Origin: Prevotella illustrans | GTDB taxonomy: Bacteria > Bacteroidota > Bacteroidia > Bacteroidales > Bacteroidaceae | Direction: 5' to 3' | DNA: 64,000 bases | Assembly (NCBI RefSeq): GCF_017426725.1 | Contig: NZ_JAERMS010000003.1 | Span: 62,001-126,000, forward strand | In this document: positions 21,404 to 30,675 of the stretch, piece after piece | Position numbering within the stretch: position 1 is the stretch's first letter | Layout: each line of letters begins with the position of its first letter | Translations under genes and position numbers: made by a program | Notes under the pieces: generated by a model | What the model saw: the letters and a program-made list of their open reading frames with translations, nothing else | Databases searched by the model: none | Told to the model about the DNA's origin: nothing

Positions 21404-22519
21404 TTACTTGCTCTGTTTGGCTTTCCATTCGTTAAATACTTTCTGATTGATCTGAATGGCCTGGCGCATCCACTTGTAATTGGGCGTGTTGTCGTAATCG
21501 TTGTCAAAGCGATAAGCACCTACACCACCTTTATACCCATTCGATGGCATGGAGGCTGCCTGTCTGAGCAGCTGTCCGCCGGAAGCGAAAGACGACTCGA
21601 AGTTTTCGGTCGTGATAATCTTCTTCGCATCGATATTATAGTTATCGAAGTTGGTGATGCGACCGTAAGCTTGATCAATCCAGTAGTCAACATAGCCGTC
21701 GAGTGGCTCGGTGAGGCTCCGGAAATGGCCGTCGATGCAGATGAGTTTATGTCCCTTATTTTCGGGATCGCTCTTCGGTCCGATATACTTGTTCATTTCC
21801 TTGACGAGAAAAATCAAGTGTTCGTTGCTACTTAACGTGCCATCCATATCGAAGACACCGCTTCCGATTTCCCAGTCGATGTCGTAACCATCCCAGTCGT
21901 TGGCTTCCAGAGAGTCGCAGAGGGCTTTGGCAAACTTAGCCAGAGCCTGCTTGTGGTTTTCTGAATTAAATTCACCGTTAAAGCCCCAGAACTTCCAGCG
22001 TGCCTTCTTCTTTGCCTCGCTTAGTCGCGCTTCATCGTTATACCAGCCTTCCGTTTTGGCCTGCTTTTCTACCTCTTGGTAAACAGACTCAGGCGTGCGA
22101 CCCTTGCCGAGATACGACAGTAGCGTCACTTCGAGTAGCTTGGTGCCTTTTACTTTCTGCACAAACTCCTTGTCAGCCTTCTGTTCAGGCGTGATGTTGA
22201 AGCGGCTCGGTGCGCCACTCCACATGGAAACGATGTCCATACTGTCGGGCATAGAGGTGAGATAGCCACGGCGGTAGGTGCCGGCCGGCGACCAGTTGGA
22301 ATACCAGCCAAACGCTACCGGACGTCCATAGTTGACGGCCGACTGCTTGTAAGCGCGCAAGTCGGCATAATATTTCTCGCTCTTAGCGTTGTTGAGCGTG
22401 TTGAATCCGCCCACATGGTCGAATTCCTTTGTTTCAGGCTCCGTCATGTCGGAGCAGGATGTCGACACGAATCCGGTCAACAGCACCAACAATAACGTAT
22501 AATATTTAATCTTTTTCAT
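21404..22519 (-). CDS. GH18 family glycosidase lipoprotein (endo-beta-N-acetylglucosaminidase type)
   Basis: A 371-residue surface lipoprotein (signal ending GFVSTSC). It carries the GH18 catalytic signature D-G-x-D-x-D-x-E as WDGYDIDWE, with acid/base E217, and D215 and D213 in place. GH18 enzymes cleave the beta-1,4 bond between GlcNAc residues by substrate-assisted catalysis. Bacteroidales members in SusCD loci are often endoglycosidases releasing N-glycans from proteins. Some relatives have lost the Glu and only bind, but this one keeps it. It lies between SusD and the DUF1735/LamG gene, 20 bp after SusD. Glycoprotein N-glycan as substrate is inferred from family and context. Confidence 0.9.
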   Translation of the reverse strand: MKKIKYYTLLLVLLTGFVSTSCSDMTEPETKEFDHVGGFNTLNNAKSEKYYADLRAYKQSAVNYGRPVAFGWYSNWSPAGTYRRGYLTSMPDSMDIVSMWSGAPSRFNITPEQKADKEFVQKVKGTKLLEVTLLSYLGKGRTPESVYQEVEKQAKTEGWYNDEARLSEAKKKARWKFWGFNGEFNSENHKQALAKFAKALCDSLEANDWDGYDIDWEIGSGVFDMDGTLSSNEHLIFLVKEMNKYIGPKSDPENKGHKLICIDGHFRSLTEPLDGYVDYWIDQAYGRITNFDNYNIDAKKIITTENFESSFASGGQLLRQAASMPSNGYKGGVGAYRFDNDYDNTPNYKWMRQAIQINQKVFNEWKAKQSK

Positions 22520-22539
22520 TGTTCTTAGGTTTTAAAGCA

Positions 22540-24162
22540 TTATTTCTTATTGTCCCACCAGAGACGTGTTCCAGCCTTGTCCATACCGCCGCGCAGCAGT
22601 TTGCGGGCCTTCTCCAAATTCTCCAGTTCTTCTTGCGAAGTAGCCTTGTTAGTCGGGAAGCGCATGCGACGAATGCCGGTGTAGGTGTCTACCTCATTGT
22701 TGCTGAGGTTGCTGATTACCTCATGTAATTTGGGATAGCCCGTTCGACGATATTCGCTCCAGGCTTCCTGCCCGTTCGGATAGAGCGCAATCCATTTCTG
22801 AATCATAATTTTCTCCAGTTTCTCCTCTTTGCTACCCTTCCATTCTGCGGTAGCCTTGCTTGGCTGAGCCTTGTTCACGGAGAGTGAAAGATAGTATACC
22901 GTCATGTTGTAAGCCATTGGCTGGCGTCCTGATTCTACATATTCGTCTACTTCCGAAGCCGAAATACCATTTTCTTCAAACGACATGGCAATGCCTTTCT
23001 TGTAAAGTTCTTCGGCTGTAGCACCGACTGCCCAGCCGTGGAGTGCGGCTTCAGCTTTCAGGAAATACACTTCTGACGCACGCATCCAATAAGTAGGCGC
23101 TGTAGAAGGAACATTGGGCTTCGAGCACTCTTTGAAAATCTCATTGGCGGGAAGTGCATGACCGGTGGGAATAGCACAGTATTTACCCAGATTGCCGATA
23201 GCGACAGCCTGACGTAGAGACGACTTTGTAAAGTACTTGGGCAAGCGAGGGTCTTCGTAGCCACCCAGATAGGCCAGCATCGACGAACCCATGCGGCATT
23301 CGTTGTACTGGTTGATCAGGACATCCAAGTTGTTCTTGAACACAAGCCCGGCTCCTTGTTCCATCTTAGCCTCGTCGCCCGTTCCCTTCATGACGCCGTA
23401 GGGATGATTGATGGCCTGAAGAGCGTACTTCTGAGACAATGCGGCATCGGCATAATACACGCGCATGGCCAGACGCAACATCAGGGAGTTGGCGTAAACG
23501 ACCCATTTTCTGACATCACCGCCATATACGGCATCGGCCTTAGCCAGCAATGTGGTAGAACCTTGGTCGACATATTTCGCGAGTACGGTGATGGCGTCGG
23601 TGAGTTCGGCGAACATGGCTTTGTACACTTCTTCCTGACTATCGTAAGGAACGGTAATCAATCCCTTGCCGGCTTCCTTGTAAGGAATGGGGCCGAACAT
23701 ATCGGTAGCTTTGTGCCAAGCCGATATTTTGATGATCTGCGCCAAGGCGAAAGCCTCCGGATAGGCTGTCTCGGTCTTGCTCTTGATATCCTGCCACAAT
23801 GGTATCATGGTGGAATAGGCTTCTGTATAGGAAGACGCAACCCAACCATCGCGTAAGAAATAGTTCAGGTTGTTGGGGCCGCCCCAGTTATTGTTCTGTC
23901 CGAAATAGCCACTCCAACAGTCTGCCGCCAGATTGTAGGCTGTCTGATATCTGTTGACAACACTGGTTCCGTCGGCCTGCGTGCCTACGGGAACCACACA
24001 TTTCTCCATAGCTGTAATCGGACCACCGATGGCAATACCGTCCATCAACCCCTCTTCGGGGAGCATTTCAAACTCGTTGGTATTGATTTTTTCGAAGTCA
24101 CAGGCAGTGAACAGCGGTAAAACCAATAGACCTATTATATATTGACATGTTTTCTTTTTCAT
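22540..24162 (-). CDS. SusD-like lipoprotein (SusD_2/RagB type)
   Basis: A 540-residue lipoprotein (signal ending LPLFTAC) of the SusD_2 subgroup. It shows INTNEFEMLPEEGL at the mature N-terminus, the motif AQIIKISAWHKATDMFGPIPY (read as AQIIKISAWHKATDM then FGPIPY, about residues 140-165), and the C-terminal MIQKWIALYPNGQEAW and GYPKL blocks. It binds the glycan substrate above the SusC pore. It overlaps nothing and starts 5 bp after the SusC stop, so it is one operon with the GH18 gene downstream. Confidence 0.93.
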   Translation of the reverse strand: MKKKTCQYIIGLLVLPLFTACDFEKINTNEFEMLPEEGLMDGIAIGGPITAMEKCVVPVGTQADGTSVVNRYQTAYNLAADCWSGYFGQNNNWGGPNNLNYFLRDGWVASSYTEAYSTMIPLWQDIKSKTETAYPEAFALAQIIKISAWHKATDMFGPIPYKEAGKGLITVPYDSQEEVYKAMFAELTDAITVLAKYVDQGSTTLLAKADAVYGGDVRKWVVYANSLMLRLAMRVYYADAALSQKYALQAINHPYGVMKGTGDEAKMEQGAGLVFKNNLDVLINQYNECRMGSSMLAYLGGYEDPRLPKYFTKSSLRQAVAIGNLGKYCAIPTGHALPANEIFKECSKPNVPSTAPTYWMRASEVYFLKAEAALHGWAVGATAEELYKKGIAMSFEENGISASEVDEYVESGRQPMAYNMTVYYLSLSVNKAQPSKATAEWKGSKEEKLEKIMIQKWIALYPNGQEAWSEYRRTGYPKLHEVISNLSNNEVDTYTGIRRMRFPTNKATSQEELENLEKARKLLRGGMDKAGTRLWWDNKK

Positions 24163-24167
24163 CGTTT

Positions 24168-27100
24168 TCAGAATTTAAACTTAACACTGAATCCATAACT
24201 CTTGAGACTTGGCTGCATGAAGTAGTCGTTGCCCTGACCATAGGTTCCTGTAGAAGAAGTCATCTCCGGGTCGAAAGGAGCCTTGCAGTAGATCATCCAT
24301 GGATTGGTAGCCACGAACGAAAGGGTTAGATCGCGCAGCACATGGTTGAACCAACGTGGATTGAACTTATAGCTCAAGGTCAGTTCCTGCAATCGGATGT
24401 TGGTAGCACTATAGGTGTAATAGCCAGCGAGGTCGGTTTCACCGGTCGCTGTCAGCGTGTAATATTTCTTCGCGTCGAAGAGTCCTTGATTAGGAATCAT
24501 CACACCGCCCGCGTCTCTTGCATCAGCAGAAGCCTTAGAAACACCGAAGCGGTCGAGCAAAGCCTGGGTAGAGGATGTTACAACACCGCCGAAACGGGCA
24601 TTGAAAAGGAAGCTCAAGCCGAAGTTCTTATAGCTGAGCGAGTTGTTCCAACCCATCGTGAAGTCGGGCGTAGTTTTACCCAGATAGATAGGATCCACGG
24701 TTTCGAGGTTGATACCGCCCGAAGAGGTCACGTTGACATAGCCTTGGTTGTCTTTTGCCAGCACCTTGCGTGCGTAAATGTCGTTGATACTTCCGCCGAC
24801 CTTCAGAATTACACGGCCCTTGTCTTTCGATACTTCCGGAATGTTGATGGGCTTCGGACTCTTTGGATGTACGTAGTCCTTAACCATCTCCTTGATTTCG
24901 TTTACGTTTCGCGAGTAGGTCAGCGAAGAGTTCCACTGCAAGTCACCGAAGTTTTCGTTATAACCAACGGTCATCTCAACACCACGGTTTTCCACATTTC
25001 CAGCCTGTAGATAAACGGCCTTGTAACCAGAACTTTCAGGCAGTTCTCCAATAAAGGTTTGATTATAAGTGTTGGATTTATACCATGTGAATTCTACGGA
25101 AAGTTTCTTGAAGAAGCGTGCTGTTAAGCCCACTTCATACGACTTCGTACGCTCAGCCTTATAATCGGTAAACGGATAGATGTCGGTCGACTTCAAGCTA
25201 CCGCCCACGAGAGGTGTTGTGATGGTGCCCGGCGTCATACCCGAACGGGAAACAGGGGAACCAACTTCGGTATAAGAACTTCTCAGTTTAAGATAAGAGA
25301 TGAACTTGGGTAGCTTCACCATTTCCGAAACAATGCCCGAAAGACCAACGGAAGGATAGAAGAAAGATTCTTCTGAGGAGTTGACCAAACGAGAGTTCCA
25401 GTCGTTACGGCCTGTAAGTGTCAGATAGACCATACTTTTCCAACCCAATTCTGCACTGGCAAAAGCTGCTACGTTGCGCACCTTCGAGTCACCGCCTGAC
25501 TCACGAATCTTGCTGTCTGACGGGTCGATATTGGTCAGCGAAAACTTGTTGGGCAGCAATACGAGGTTGCCACCGTAGCCACGGGTGAGCGAAGCATAAT
25601 CGGAATAACTGTAACCGACGTTGGCCGCAAGGCTCAAATCGCCGAAACGCTTGTTGATATTGGCAATCGCGTCTATATAAGTCTGATGATCCTTATAATC
25701 ATAATATTCATAGGCACCATTAGGCTTAGCGAAGTATTCGTATGAAGAAGCATAAATCTTGCGCTCACTGGTCATGAATGTTCTGTCGAGACGTACACGA
25801 CCGGCAAGGCTCAGCCAGTCATATATATTATAGGTGAGGCCCGCATTGAACATGTAACGATCCTTATTGTCGGGAGCAAGGTTGCGGTAAGCCGTCCAAT
25901 AGGGATTCTGATTGGCAAAGCGTCCCTCTTTTATCGGCCAATACTGGAGTGGGAAATTACGGGTAACGTCGAAACGCTCGAACGTCTTGATATCTTCAAA
26001 TGATTCGCCACGAGGGAATAGATAGGCTGCCATAATCGGATTCCAGTATTCGCCTTGAGAAACCATGTTGTTGTCTTTCTGCTTCACGTATGATGCGCCC
26101 AGATCGAGCTGCATCTTTCCTTTGAACAATTTCGACGTATTACGGATGGTAAAGTTGTATCGGTCGTAGGTGTTGTTAGGTACGATGCCTTTCGCATTGG
26201 TCGAAGCCACCGACATGAAAGTCTGATTGAATTCGTTTCCGGTGTTGACGGTCAGCGCGTTGATGAAGTTTGTACCAGTGCGGAAGAAGTCTTTCGCGGG
26301 ATCATAGCTACTGGGGGTGGCCAGTTTCTCGCCCCAACTCTCGTACATACCGGCCTTGTTGCCGTAAGTGTTCTGGAATTTCGGCATGAGTAGCGGCTTG
26401 CTGAAGTCGGCTGAAGAAGAGTAAGATATCTCCAAACGACCTTCTTTGCCCTTTCTGGTCGTGATGAGGATAGCACCATTGGCTGCGCTACTACCATACA
26501 AGGCTGCTGCTGAGGGACCGGCCAACACGTTGATACTTTCAATATCCTCGGGGTTGAAGTCGGCAATACCTTCACTGCTTACACGGCCTTCGCCCATGAT
26601 ACCACTATCGGTTCCACCGCTGAAATTGAACAAGGGCATACCGTCGATGACATAAAGCACGTTGTTGTCGCCGTCAATAGACTTAGCACCACGCATGATG
26701 ACACGGGTTGCTCCACCCACACCGCTGGCACTCTTGGATATGCTCACACCGGCAATCTTACCATTGAGTGAGTTTACGAAGTTGGCATCCTTGTTACGGG
26801 TCAGCTCCTCGCTCGACACCTTCTGCACGTTGTAGCTCAATGCCTTCTCGGCACGCTTGATACCCAAGGCCGTCACTACGACTTCGTTCAGTACCTTTGA
26901 GTCTTCCGTCAGGGTGAGGCGTCGTCCCGCGTCGGCAGCCTTCACCTCCTTGGTGGCGAAGCCTACATACGAGAATTCGAGCACGTCGCCACGATTGGTG
27001 TTGATGGAAAAGTTGCCGTCAATGTCGGTCACGGTCGCGTTTTTCGTTCCCTTGACGCGGACCGAAACGCCCGGAAGAGCCTCGCCCTGGGCGTCTACCA

Positions 27101-27494
27101 CCTGGCCCGCCACCTTGACAGAGCCGGTCTTGCCCGCATCTTGCTGTGGCTTTCCTCCATGCTGTTGCGAGATGATGATGTGTCGATCGGTGATGGTAAA
27201 CTCCAATCCCGAACCCTTCAGCATTTCCTTGAGCAGGTCCGACAGCTCGATGGATGACGAACTGACATTGACTACTTTCTTCAGATTGATGATGTTCTGT
27301 CCATAATCGACAGACTTTGATGTTTGTTTTTCAATAGCCGTTATCAGGCTTTTCATCGTAGCTTTCTTCTGTTGAAGCTTAATCGTCAGGTTTTGCGCGT
27401 AGGCTCCCGACGAGATAAACAATAATGCAGCCACGAAAAATGTTTTTGGTCTGGCCATTACTGAGTTTGATAATGGATTAATAAATCGTTTCAT
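24168..27494 (-). CDS. SusC-like TonB-dependent transporter with STN signalling domain
   Basis: A 1108-residue outer-membrane transporter. After the signal peptide (ending SSGAYAQ) come an STN domain (LTIKLQQKKATMKSLITAI to FTITDRHIIIS, about 35-115), a carboxypeptidase-like domain (VAGQVVDAQGEALPGVSVR), the plug (ALNGKIAGVSISK-like segment, YGSSAANGAILITTRKG) and a barrel ending SYGFSVKFKF. An STN domain lets a loaded transporter signal to a periplasmic FecR. The sigma/FecR pair encoded just upstream fits this exactly. The start used is the first ATG, and an alternative (MARPKTFF) lies 12 codons in. It leads the operon SusC-SusD-GH18-DUF1735. Confidence 0.95.
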   Translation of the reverse strand: MKRFINPLSNSVMARPKTFFVAALLFISSGAYAQNLTIKLQQKKATMKSLITAIEKQTSKSVDYGQNIINLKKVVNVSSSSIELSDLLKEMLKGSGLEFTITDRHIIISQQHGGKPQQDAGKTGSVKVAGQVVDAQGEALPGVSVRVKGTKNATVTDIDGNFSINTNRGDVLEFSYVGFATKEVKAADAGRRLTLTEDSKVLNEVVVTALGIKRAEKALSYNVQKVSSEELTRNKDANFVNSLNGKIAGVSISKSASGVGGATRVIMRGAKSIDGDNNVLYVIDGMPLFNFSGGTDSGIMGEGRVSSEGIADFNPEDIESINVLAGPSAAALYGSSAANGAILITTRKGKEGRLEISYSSSADFSKPLLMPKFQNTYGNKAGMYESWGEKLATPSSYDPAKDFFRTGTNFINALTVNTGNEFNQTFMSVASTNAKGIVPNNTYDRYNFTIRNTSKLFKGKMQLDLGASYVKQKDNNMVSQGEYWNPIMAAYLFPRGESFEDIKTFERFDVTRNFPLQYWPIKEGRFANQNPYWTAYRNLAPDNKDRYMFNAGLTYNIYDWLSLAGRVRLDRTFMTSERKIYASSYEYFAKPNGAYEYYDYKDHQTYIDAIANINKRFGDLSLAANVGYSYSDYASLTRGYGGNLVLLPNKFSLTNIDPSDSKIRESGGDSKVRNVAAFASAELGWKSMVYLTLTGRNDWNSRLVNSSEESFFYPSVGLSGIVSEMVKLPKFISYLKLRSSYTEVGSPVSRSGMTPGTITTPLVGGSLKSTDIYPFTDYKAERTKSYEVGLTARFFKKLSVEFTWYKSNTYNQTFIGELPESSGYKAVYLQAGNVENRGVEMTVGYNENFGDLQWNSSLTYSRNVNEIKEMVKDYVHPKSPKPINIPEVSKDKGRVILKVGGSINDIYARKVLAKDNQGYVNVTSSGGINLETVDPIYLGKTTPDFTMGWNNSLSYKNFGLSFLFNARFGGVVTSSTQALLDRFGVSKASADARDAGGVMIPNQGLFDAKKYYTLTATGETDLAGYYTYSATNIRLQELTLSYKFNPRWFNHVLRDLTLSFVATNPWMIYCKAPFDPEMTSSTGTYGQGNDYFMQPSLKSYGFSVKFKF

Positions 27495-27566
27495 ACTTTA
27501 GTATCAGATAATTTGAATCGTTCTAATTATAAATGATAAGTTAATACTCGTGATGTCTTTCTCTGT

Positions 27567-28574
27567 CTATCGGGCGCCTCCTTTCTTCATTTTAAGCACG
27601 ATTCTGCCGTGCTCATGTTGATAAGTAAGGTTTCCGGCTATCTTGGTGATGACGTTCATCACGTCGTCGACTCCCTCGTCGTTTCGGAAACTCATGGTAT
27701 ATCTCCTTGTTGTATCGACCGACGGAGCCACGTCAATCTCTACGTTGTACTTTCGGCATACGTCGGCTATTACGCGCCCAAGCGGTTCCTGGTCAAATAC
27801 CAGCCTACCCTCCATCCACGCTTTGTAGCGTTCGCTGTCGACAGAGGTCTTCCGCATCTGCCCGTTGATACGATTGTAAATCAGCTGCTCGTTGGGTTTC
27901 AGCAGGGCCGACTGCCTGTCATTGCTCACGCTGACCTTTCCTTCCTCCAAGGTCGTGGTGACATTCTCGTCGCATACGTAGGCCTTCACGTTGAACCGGG
28001 TACCCAAGACCCGTATCCGCAGGTTGCCCACATGGACGATAAAGGGATGTTCGGCGTCCTTCGACACCTCGAAATGGGCCTCACCCTCCAAATAGACCTC
28101 ACGTCGCGAGGCAAAACGGCTGAACGTGCGAGGGTACAGCACGGTGGAACCGGCGTTGAGACGTACCCGCGTTCCGTCTGAAAGGGTCAGCCCACCGGTC
28201 GCTCCGTTGGCTACGCTGCATTCCAACAACTCTCCTGAATGGGCGTAGTAGGACGACGCCGAAAACCAAAGGACGCCACCGGCCGCCAACAACAGCAGCA
28301 AGCCTGCCGCGTATTTCACGGCACGCCAACGCTGACGACGACCATCACGACGACGCTCATAGGCGTCGCGACTATGCTGAAAGGTAACCAACGACCGCGC
28401 CAAATCGGACGTTTCGGCCGACGACGTCTGGTCCCACACCTTTCTGAACGCGGCCTCCTTGGCCGCGGCATCCTCATCGTCACGCAACCAGCGCGCCACA
28501 AGCGGCCGATAGCGATGGGGAATGAGTCCGTCGACAAAGTTTCTTACGATTTGATAGGCTATGTAGTTATTCAT
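27567..28574 (-). CDS. FecR-family anti-sigma factor
   Basis: An inner-membrane protein that holds the ECF sigma factor inactive until the STN domain of the SusC transporter signals. Cytoplasmic N-terminal segment (RPLVARWLRDDEDAAAKEAAF), one transmembrane helix (VKYAAGLLLLLAAGGVLWF, about 85-105), FecR domain (LSDGTRVRLNAGSTVLYP, EVYLEGEAHFEVSKD) and a C-terminal DUF4974 domain (DVCRKYNVEIDVAP). Two starts are possible. ATG at 28574 gives the usual family N-terminus. GTG at 28649 overlaps the sigma stop as GTGA, which would give translational coupling and 25 extra residues. I prefer the ATG. Confidence 0.9.
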   Translation of the reverse strand: MNNYIAYQIVRNFVDGLIPHRYRPLVARWLRDDEDAAAKEAAFRKVWDQTSSAETSDLARSLVTFQHSRDAYERRRDGRRQRWRAVKYAAGLLLLLAAGGVLWFSASSYYAHSGELLECSVANGATGGLTLSDGTRVRLNAGSTVLYPRTFSRFASRREVYLEGEAHFEVSKDAEHPFIVHVGNLRIRVLGTRFNVKAYVCDENVTTTLEEGKVSVSNDRQSALLKPNEQLIYNRINGQMRKTSVDSERYKAWMEGRLVFDQEPLGRVIADVCRKYNVEIDVAPSVDTTRRYTMSFRNDEGVDDVMNVITKIAGNLTYQHEHGRIVLKMKKGGAR

Positions 28575-28645
28575 GCTTTCAGGGTTTACTGACATAAACG
28601 ACTGAAGCACGAAAGACACGTAGTTAAAAGAAGTTAAGAGTCGGT

Positions 28646-29209
28646 TCACAGCTGCCGGAGCAGCATTTCCACGATAAAGACGGTGACAAATTTACGAAGT
28701 TCGACCAACGCGGCGGAAATATGAGCCTCCACCGTGCGTTTGCTGATGTGTAATGTCTCGGCAATCTCATCATTCTTCAGCCCGTCCATACGGCTCATTC
28801 GGAACACGCGGCGTTGCTGGGGTGGCATTTTCTCTATCTGCCGATGGATGATTTCACGCAATTCATGGCTGTAAAGGGCGTCTTCCACATGGGTCTCATC
28901 GGCTATATCCGAGTCTTCGACAGCGGAATGGGCACGCAAGGCCACCGATTTCAAAGCGTCGAGCGCGGCATGACGGGCCATGGCATAGATATAGGCGTCG
29001 AGATTTTCCACCGACGAGACGTGACGTCGCTTCATCCACAACTTCATGAAGACGTCCTGCGCTACGTTCTCCGCCTCGTATTCATCGCCACAAAAGCCCA
29101 TGACAAAGCGCTTCACCCGAGGATAGAAGCGGATGAAAATCATATCGAAAGCTTTCTTTTCGTCACGGTCGAAAGCGATAGAAAACAATGGGTTCGTATC
29201 GGATTCCAC
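28646..29209 (-). CDS. RNA polymerase ECF-type sigma factor
   Basis: A 187-residue sigma-70 family factor with region 2 (DEYEAENVAQDVFMKLW, about residues 42-58) and region 4 (MPPQQRRVFRMSRMDGL, NDEIAETLHISKRTVEAHI, about 128-170), of the Bacteroidetes FecI-like type. It should direct transcription of the SusC-SusD-GH18 operon when released from FecR. The FecR gene follows directly, overlapping or 72 bp on depending on its start. There is no sign of truncation. Confidence 0.95.
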   Translation of the reverse strand: MESDTNPLFSIAFDRDEKKAFDMIFIRFYPRVKRFVMGFCGDEYEAENVAQDVFMKLWMKRRHVSSVENLDAYIYAMARHAALDALKSVALRAHSAVEDSDIADETHVEDALYSHELREIIHRQIEKMPPQQRRVFRMSRMDGLKNDEIAETLHISKRTVEAHISAALVELRKFVTVFIVEMLLRQL

Positions 29210-29327
29210 GATAGCTTATTTATAAGTCGTTAGTTACTACAGCCGATAACAATTACGGTTTCATGCCTTCACCCACTCGGCCAACCGGTACCCGATGACA
29301 ACACAGACAAAGCAAATCTACCACCCT

Positions 29328-29783
29328 TTAACACCTGTCATCCATCACCTTGAAAACAGCCTTCTTGAAACCGGCCGGTTCCGCGATGCAAGGAGCATGA
29401 CCGTCGGTAGGAAAGAAGATGACAAACTCACCGGGCTGAACCGTCACATAGCTCTCGGGGCGAATACCGGGCAACAGAGCGGCGTCGGACGCAACGTCGT
29501 AGGTGTCTTGGGGCAACTTGCTCACAGGCGTATAGCCTATGGTTTCAGGACCGCCAATCGGTATCTGAATGTCAACCATCACCCGATGATACTCCAGCAC
29601 GGCCTCGTCCACCGTCCTGGCTCCCCGCTCCTGGATATTGACAAAAAACTCGGGGCCGTCAATTTCATGGTGTCCTTCGGGCATGACACGCAGGTCGCGT
29701 GCCGCCAGAAAGGCCACCACATCCTTAATGCGCGCGTTCATAGGAGCATAGCGGGCCAGATTTTCCAATGTGTCGATAATCAT
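29328..29783 (-). CDS. YhcH/YjgK/YiaL family beta-sandwich protein
   Basis: A 151-residue cupin-like protein of the DUF386 family. The E. coli member YhcH (NanQ) opens or interconverts sialic-acid anomers. Seen: MIIDTLENLARY start, DGPEFFVNIQER, ALLEYHRV-like VLEYHRVMVDIQIPIGGPE, and the metal-binding type segment FFPTDGHAPCIA. ATG at 29783 is preferred to the upstream in-frame start at 29825 because it begins the family's normal N-terminus. It lies upstream of the sigma factor on the same strand with a ~118-bp gap and has its own -7 box. Sugar-anomer or glycan catabolism is inferred from family and neighbourhood. Confidence 0.88.
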   Translation of the reverse strand: MIIDTLENLARYAPMNARIKDVVAFLAARDLRVMPEGHHEIDGPEFFVNIQERGARTVDEAVLEYHRVMVDIQIPIGGPETIGYTPVSKLPQDTYDVASDAALLPGIRPESYVTVQPGEFVIFFPTDGHAPCIAEPAGFKKAVFKVMDDRC

Positions 29784-29813
29784 AATGCTACCTTTCAATA
29801 ATATAGGATGGCG

Positions 29814-29821
29814 CAAAGGTA
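29814..29821 (-). promoter_or_regulatory. -7 box upstream of the YhcH gene
   Basis: TACCTTTG on the minus strand fits TAnnTTTG, 31 bp before the ATG. I do not see a matching TTTG at the expected -33 position. Confidence 0.45.
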
Positions 29822-29988
29822 ACATTATTTTTTGAAAAACCTAAACCATTCACCATCCATCATCCCATCATGCCTTTTCCGCTCTTGGCAAGACAGACGA
29901 GAACCTTGTAGTAACTTATGTCAAAAAATAGAATGAGGACACGGTGACTCAGTAGAAAATTGGCCTCACGAAAATTCCACCGCACCCT

Positions 29989-30351
29989 GAATTATCTTTA
30001 CATATACCATCAAAAAAGTGGCATTATTCTGAAAAAGAAAAGAGACGGACCAAAATAAGCGATTTTAGAGCAAGTTTATAAAACGCTGGCTATCAACATA
30101 TTGTATTTTTCAAGGTACTCCCTCTTCGCTTTTTTACCCTTAATAGCTATGCTTTCAGGCCGTAATCGCGGCCCTTTCATCGGCTAAAAGCTATGCTTTG
30201 ACAGCGTAATCGCTATGCTTTGAGCCGATAAAAGGATAACTTTGGGCACAAAAGGGCATAAAAATCGGTAAAACGAAGGAGCTTTTTGGCATGACGGCAC
30301 TTAGATGACATGTTGCGGAAGTGTTAAAATCAGGTATCTTTTACAGACAAA
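29989..30351 (+). repeat. Dispersed intergenic repeat, copy C
   Basis: Same repeat as copies A and B, in direct orientation to A and inverted to B. It is nearly identical to B. The upstream flank shares GTAGAAAATTGGC with copy A. Its right edge coincides with the candidate left end of the conjugative transposon. The host DNA from 29826 to 29988 holds nothing else I can support. Confidence 0.9.
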
Positions 30352-30356
30352 GTTAC
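30347..30356 (-). other. Candidate attL core of the conjugative transposon
   Basis: On the minus strand the sequence reads GTAACTTTGT, nine of ten positions matching the CTnDOT target consensus GTANNTTTGC. Similarity between repeat copies A and C stops here, as expected at an insertion junction, and the integrase gene starts 320 bp further in. The other end of the element is outside the window, so the junction is inferred. Confidence 0.55.
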
Positions 30357-30675
30357 TACAAAAAAGTGAAATGCGGAAAGATATAGTGATAGAATTGAGT
30401 TACAAGGGTTTTAGTTGAAGTGGCGATAATTCGTGAAGCCATTACAATCCCTGCCGAAGCCAAATCCTGACGCCGCAACGTTACTTGTTCGTAACCATGC
30501 CCGAAAATGCGACAAACGGGCACGGAGGGCGAAACAAGACACTAAGGAATAGTGAGTTACCGACAACTCACGCGAAAAATCCGGTTACGGAAAAAGATTG
30601 CGCCGTTCCTCTCCGTTTTGCGTACCGACACCGGACTCTTCACCAACTAATTTTGAAACCAAAAAATTAAGGACA
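30357..30675 (+). other. Left-end noncoding region of the transposon (integrase arm-site region)
   Basis: A 319-bp stretch between the attachment core and int with no gene. It holds a perfect inverted repeat GTGAGTT-N6-AACTCAC (30552-30571) and TGCCCG...CGGGCA (about 30498-30522). In CTnDOT such end regions carry arm-type sites for the integrase and sites for Xis2c/Xis2d and Exc. I cannot assign individual sites here. Confidence 0.5.

Noticed and set aside
30598..30675. 26-codon upstream extension of the integrase
   Set aside because: ATG 30676 gives exactly 411 residues and places the catalytic Tyr at 381 as in IntDOT; the extension lacks family sequence.
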